DNA of 64,000 bases from Ulvibacter litoralis (GTDB taxonomy: Bacteria > Bacteroidota > Bacteroidia > Flavobacteriales > Flavobacteriaceae), in assembly GCF_900102055.1 (NCBI RefSeq), contig NZ_FNBA01000001.1:62001-126000 (forward strand), read 5' to 3'. The notes under the pieces are model-generated. The model saw nothing but the letters and a program-made list of their open reading frames with translations. It made no database searches and was not told the origin of the DNA. Positions 63,522 through 64,000 of this stretch are shown here, piece after piece (the first letter of the stretch is position 1; every line of letters starts with the position of its first letter). Position numbers and translations under genes: made by a program.

Positions 63522-64000
63522 TTACACAAACATTGTTACTGGATTCTCAATGTATTGTCGCAAGGTTTGTAAAAACTTTGCGCCTGTCGCTCCATCAACT
63601 GTGCGATGATCGCAAGCCAAGGTAACTGTCATTGTGTTTCCAACAGCAATTGCTCCATTTTTAACTACTGGTTTTTCAACAATAGCTCCTACCGATAAAA
63701 TGGCAGAATTTGGTGCATTAATAATAGAAGTAAACTCTTTTATACCGAACATTCCTAAGTTAGAAACAGTAAAGGTACTTCCATCCATCTCTTGAGGCGT
63801 AATTTTCTTGTTTCTAGCTTTTCCTGCCAACTCTTTTACATTCGCTCCAATTTGAGAGAAGGTCATTTGGTCTGCAAATTTCAATACAGGTACTAAAAGT
63901 CCTTCATCTACAGCAACAGCAACCCCAATATGTATGTGTTTTGCAATACGCGTTGCATCACCTGTCCATTGACTGTTTACTTGTGGATGCTTACGCAATG
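63522..64000 (-). CDS. 2-oxo acid dehydrogenase E2 (acetyltransferase), 3' part only
   Basis: C-terminal catalytic domain of a dihydrolipoyllysine acyltransferase, probably the pyruvate dehydrogenase E2. The visible 159 residues begin LRKHPQVNSQWTGD and carry the active-site motif DHRTVDG near the end. The 5' part, with lipoyl and E1/E3-binding domains, lies beyond the window edge, and no true start is visible. The branched-chain E2 is the alternative; PDH is favoured by KFADQMTFSQIGANVKELAGKARN and the EFTSIINAPNSAILSVGAI pattern. Confidence 0.88.
   Translation of the reverse strand, partial: LRKHPQVNSQWTGDATRIAKHIHIGVAVAVDEGLLVPVLKFADQMTFSQIGANVKELAGKARNKKITPQEMDGSTFTVSNLGMFGIKEFTSIINAPNSAILSVGAIVEKPVVKNGAIAVGNTMTVTLACDHRTVDGATGAKFLQTLRQYIENPVTMFV

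Noticed and set aside
1-64000. CRISPR arrays, tRNA or rRNA genes and insertion sequences
   Set aside because: No regularly spaced direct repeats, no cloverleaf-type segments with CCA-type ends and no transposase frames were found; the gaps are short and accounted for.

Overview
The window looks like a stretch of chromosome from a low-GC member of the Flavobacteriaceae (Bacteroidota). The supporting signs are a SusC/SusD pair, type IX secretion sorting domains, DUF5723 and CRTAC1-type envelope proteins, absence of Shine-Dalgarno sequences, promoters of the Bacteroidota form TTTG-N19-TAnnTTTG, and a zinc-ligand-poor L36. The genus cannot be fixed by reading alone. I see no rRNA, tRNA, CRISPR array, insertion sequence or prophage.

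Positions 1-14940 (minus strand) hold one long ribosomal-protein block in the order rpsL-rpsG-fusA-rpsJ, then rplC through rpsK, with secY, infA and rpmJ near its end. A perfect consensus promoter (14995-15025) drives it. A 181-nt structured spacer (11431-11611) containing a terminator-like hairpin separates the str-type part (rpsL to rpsJ) from the S10/spc/alpha-type part.

Positions 15125-30050 carry envelope and housekeeping genes: a BamA/TamA-like outer-membrane protein, a SusC/SusD pair, rlmB, a rhomboid protease, rarA, a three-gene lipoprotein/DUF5723/secreted-protein module, and a radC - polysaccharide-deacetylase-like - yjjG operon. Positions 30166-41542 carry small accessory proteins, mpl, a TPR protein, obg, adk, the purK-purE pair and an M3 peptidase. 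Two diverged copies of a structured intergenic repeat lie between mpl and the TPR gene and between obg and adk.

Positions 41577-44810 are the most unusual. A 37-residue protein with 14 cysteines, resembling a metallothionein, lies directly upstream of a SigZ-family sigma factor that itself carries two CC pairs. One strong inverted repeat precedes the small gene and a second hairpin separates the two genes. After an M28 aminopeptidase comes a second ECF sigma factor with a small HxxxCxxC (zinc anti-sigma-like) protein.

Positions 44802-64000 hold a UbiA-like membrane protein, gcvP, a FabH-like/methyltransferase/glycosyltransferase mini-operon, an alkaline phosphatase lipoprotein, MlaE-MlaF transporter genes, a secreted VCBS/ASPIC protein, a sprT-manC-DUF389 operon, an iron-uptake pair (TonB-dependent receptor plus PepSY membrane protein) behind a textbook promoter with a Fur-box-like palindrome, an SDR enzyme and the 3' end of a pyruvate-dehydrogenase-type E2 gene cut by the window edge.

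Two wider patterns emerge. Several intrinsic terminators are embedded in the 3' coding end of the convergent neighbour. The octamer CTTCGGAA/TTCCGAAG is far more frequent than base composition predicts outside the ribosomal block.
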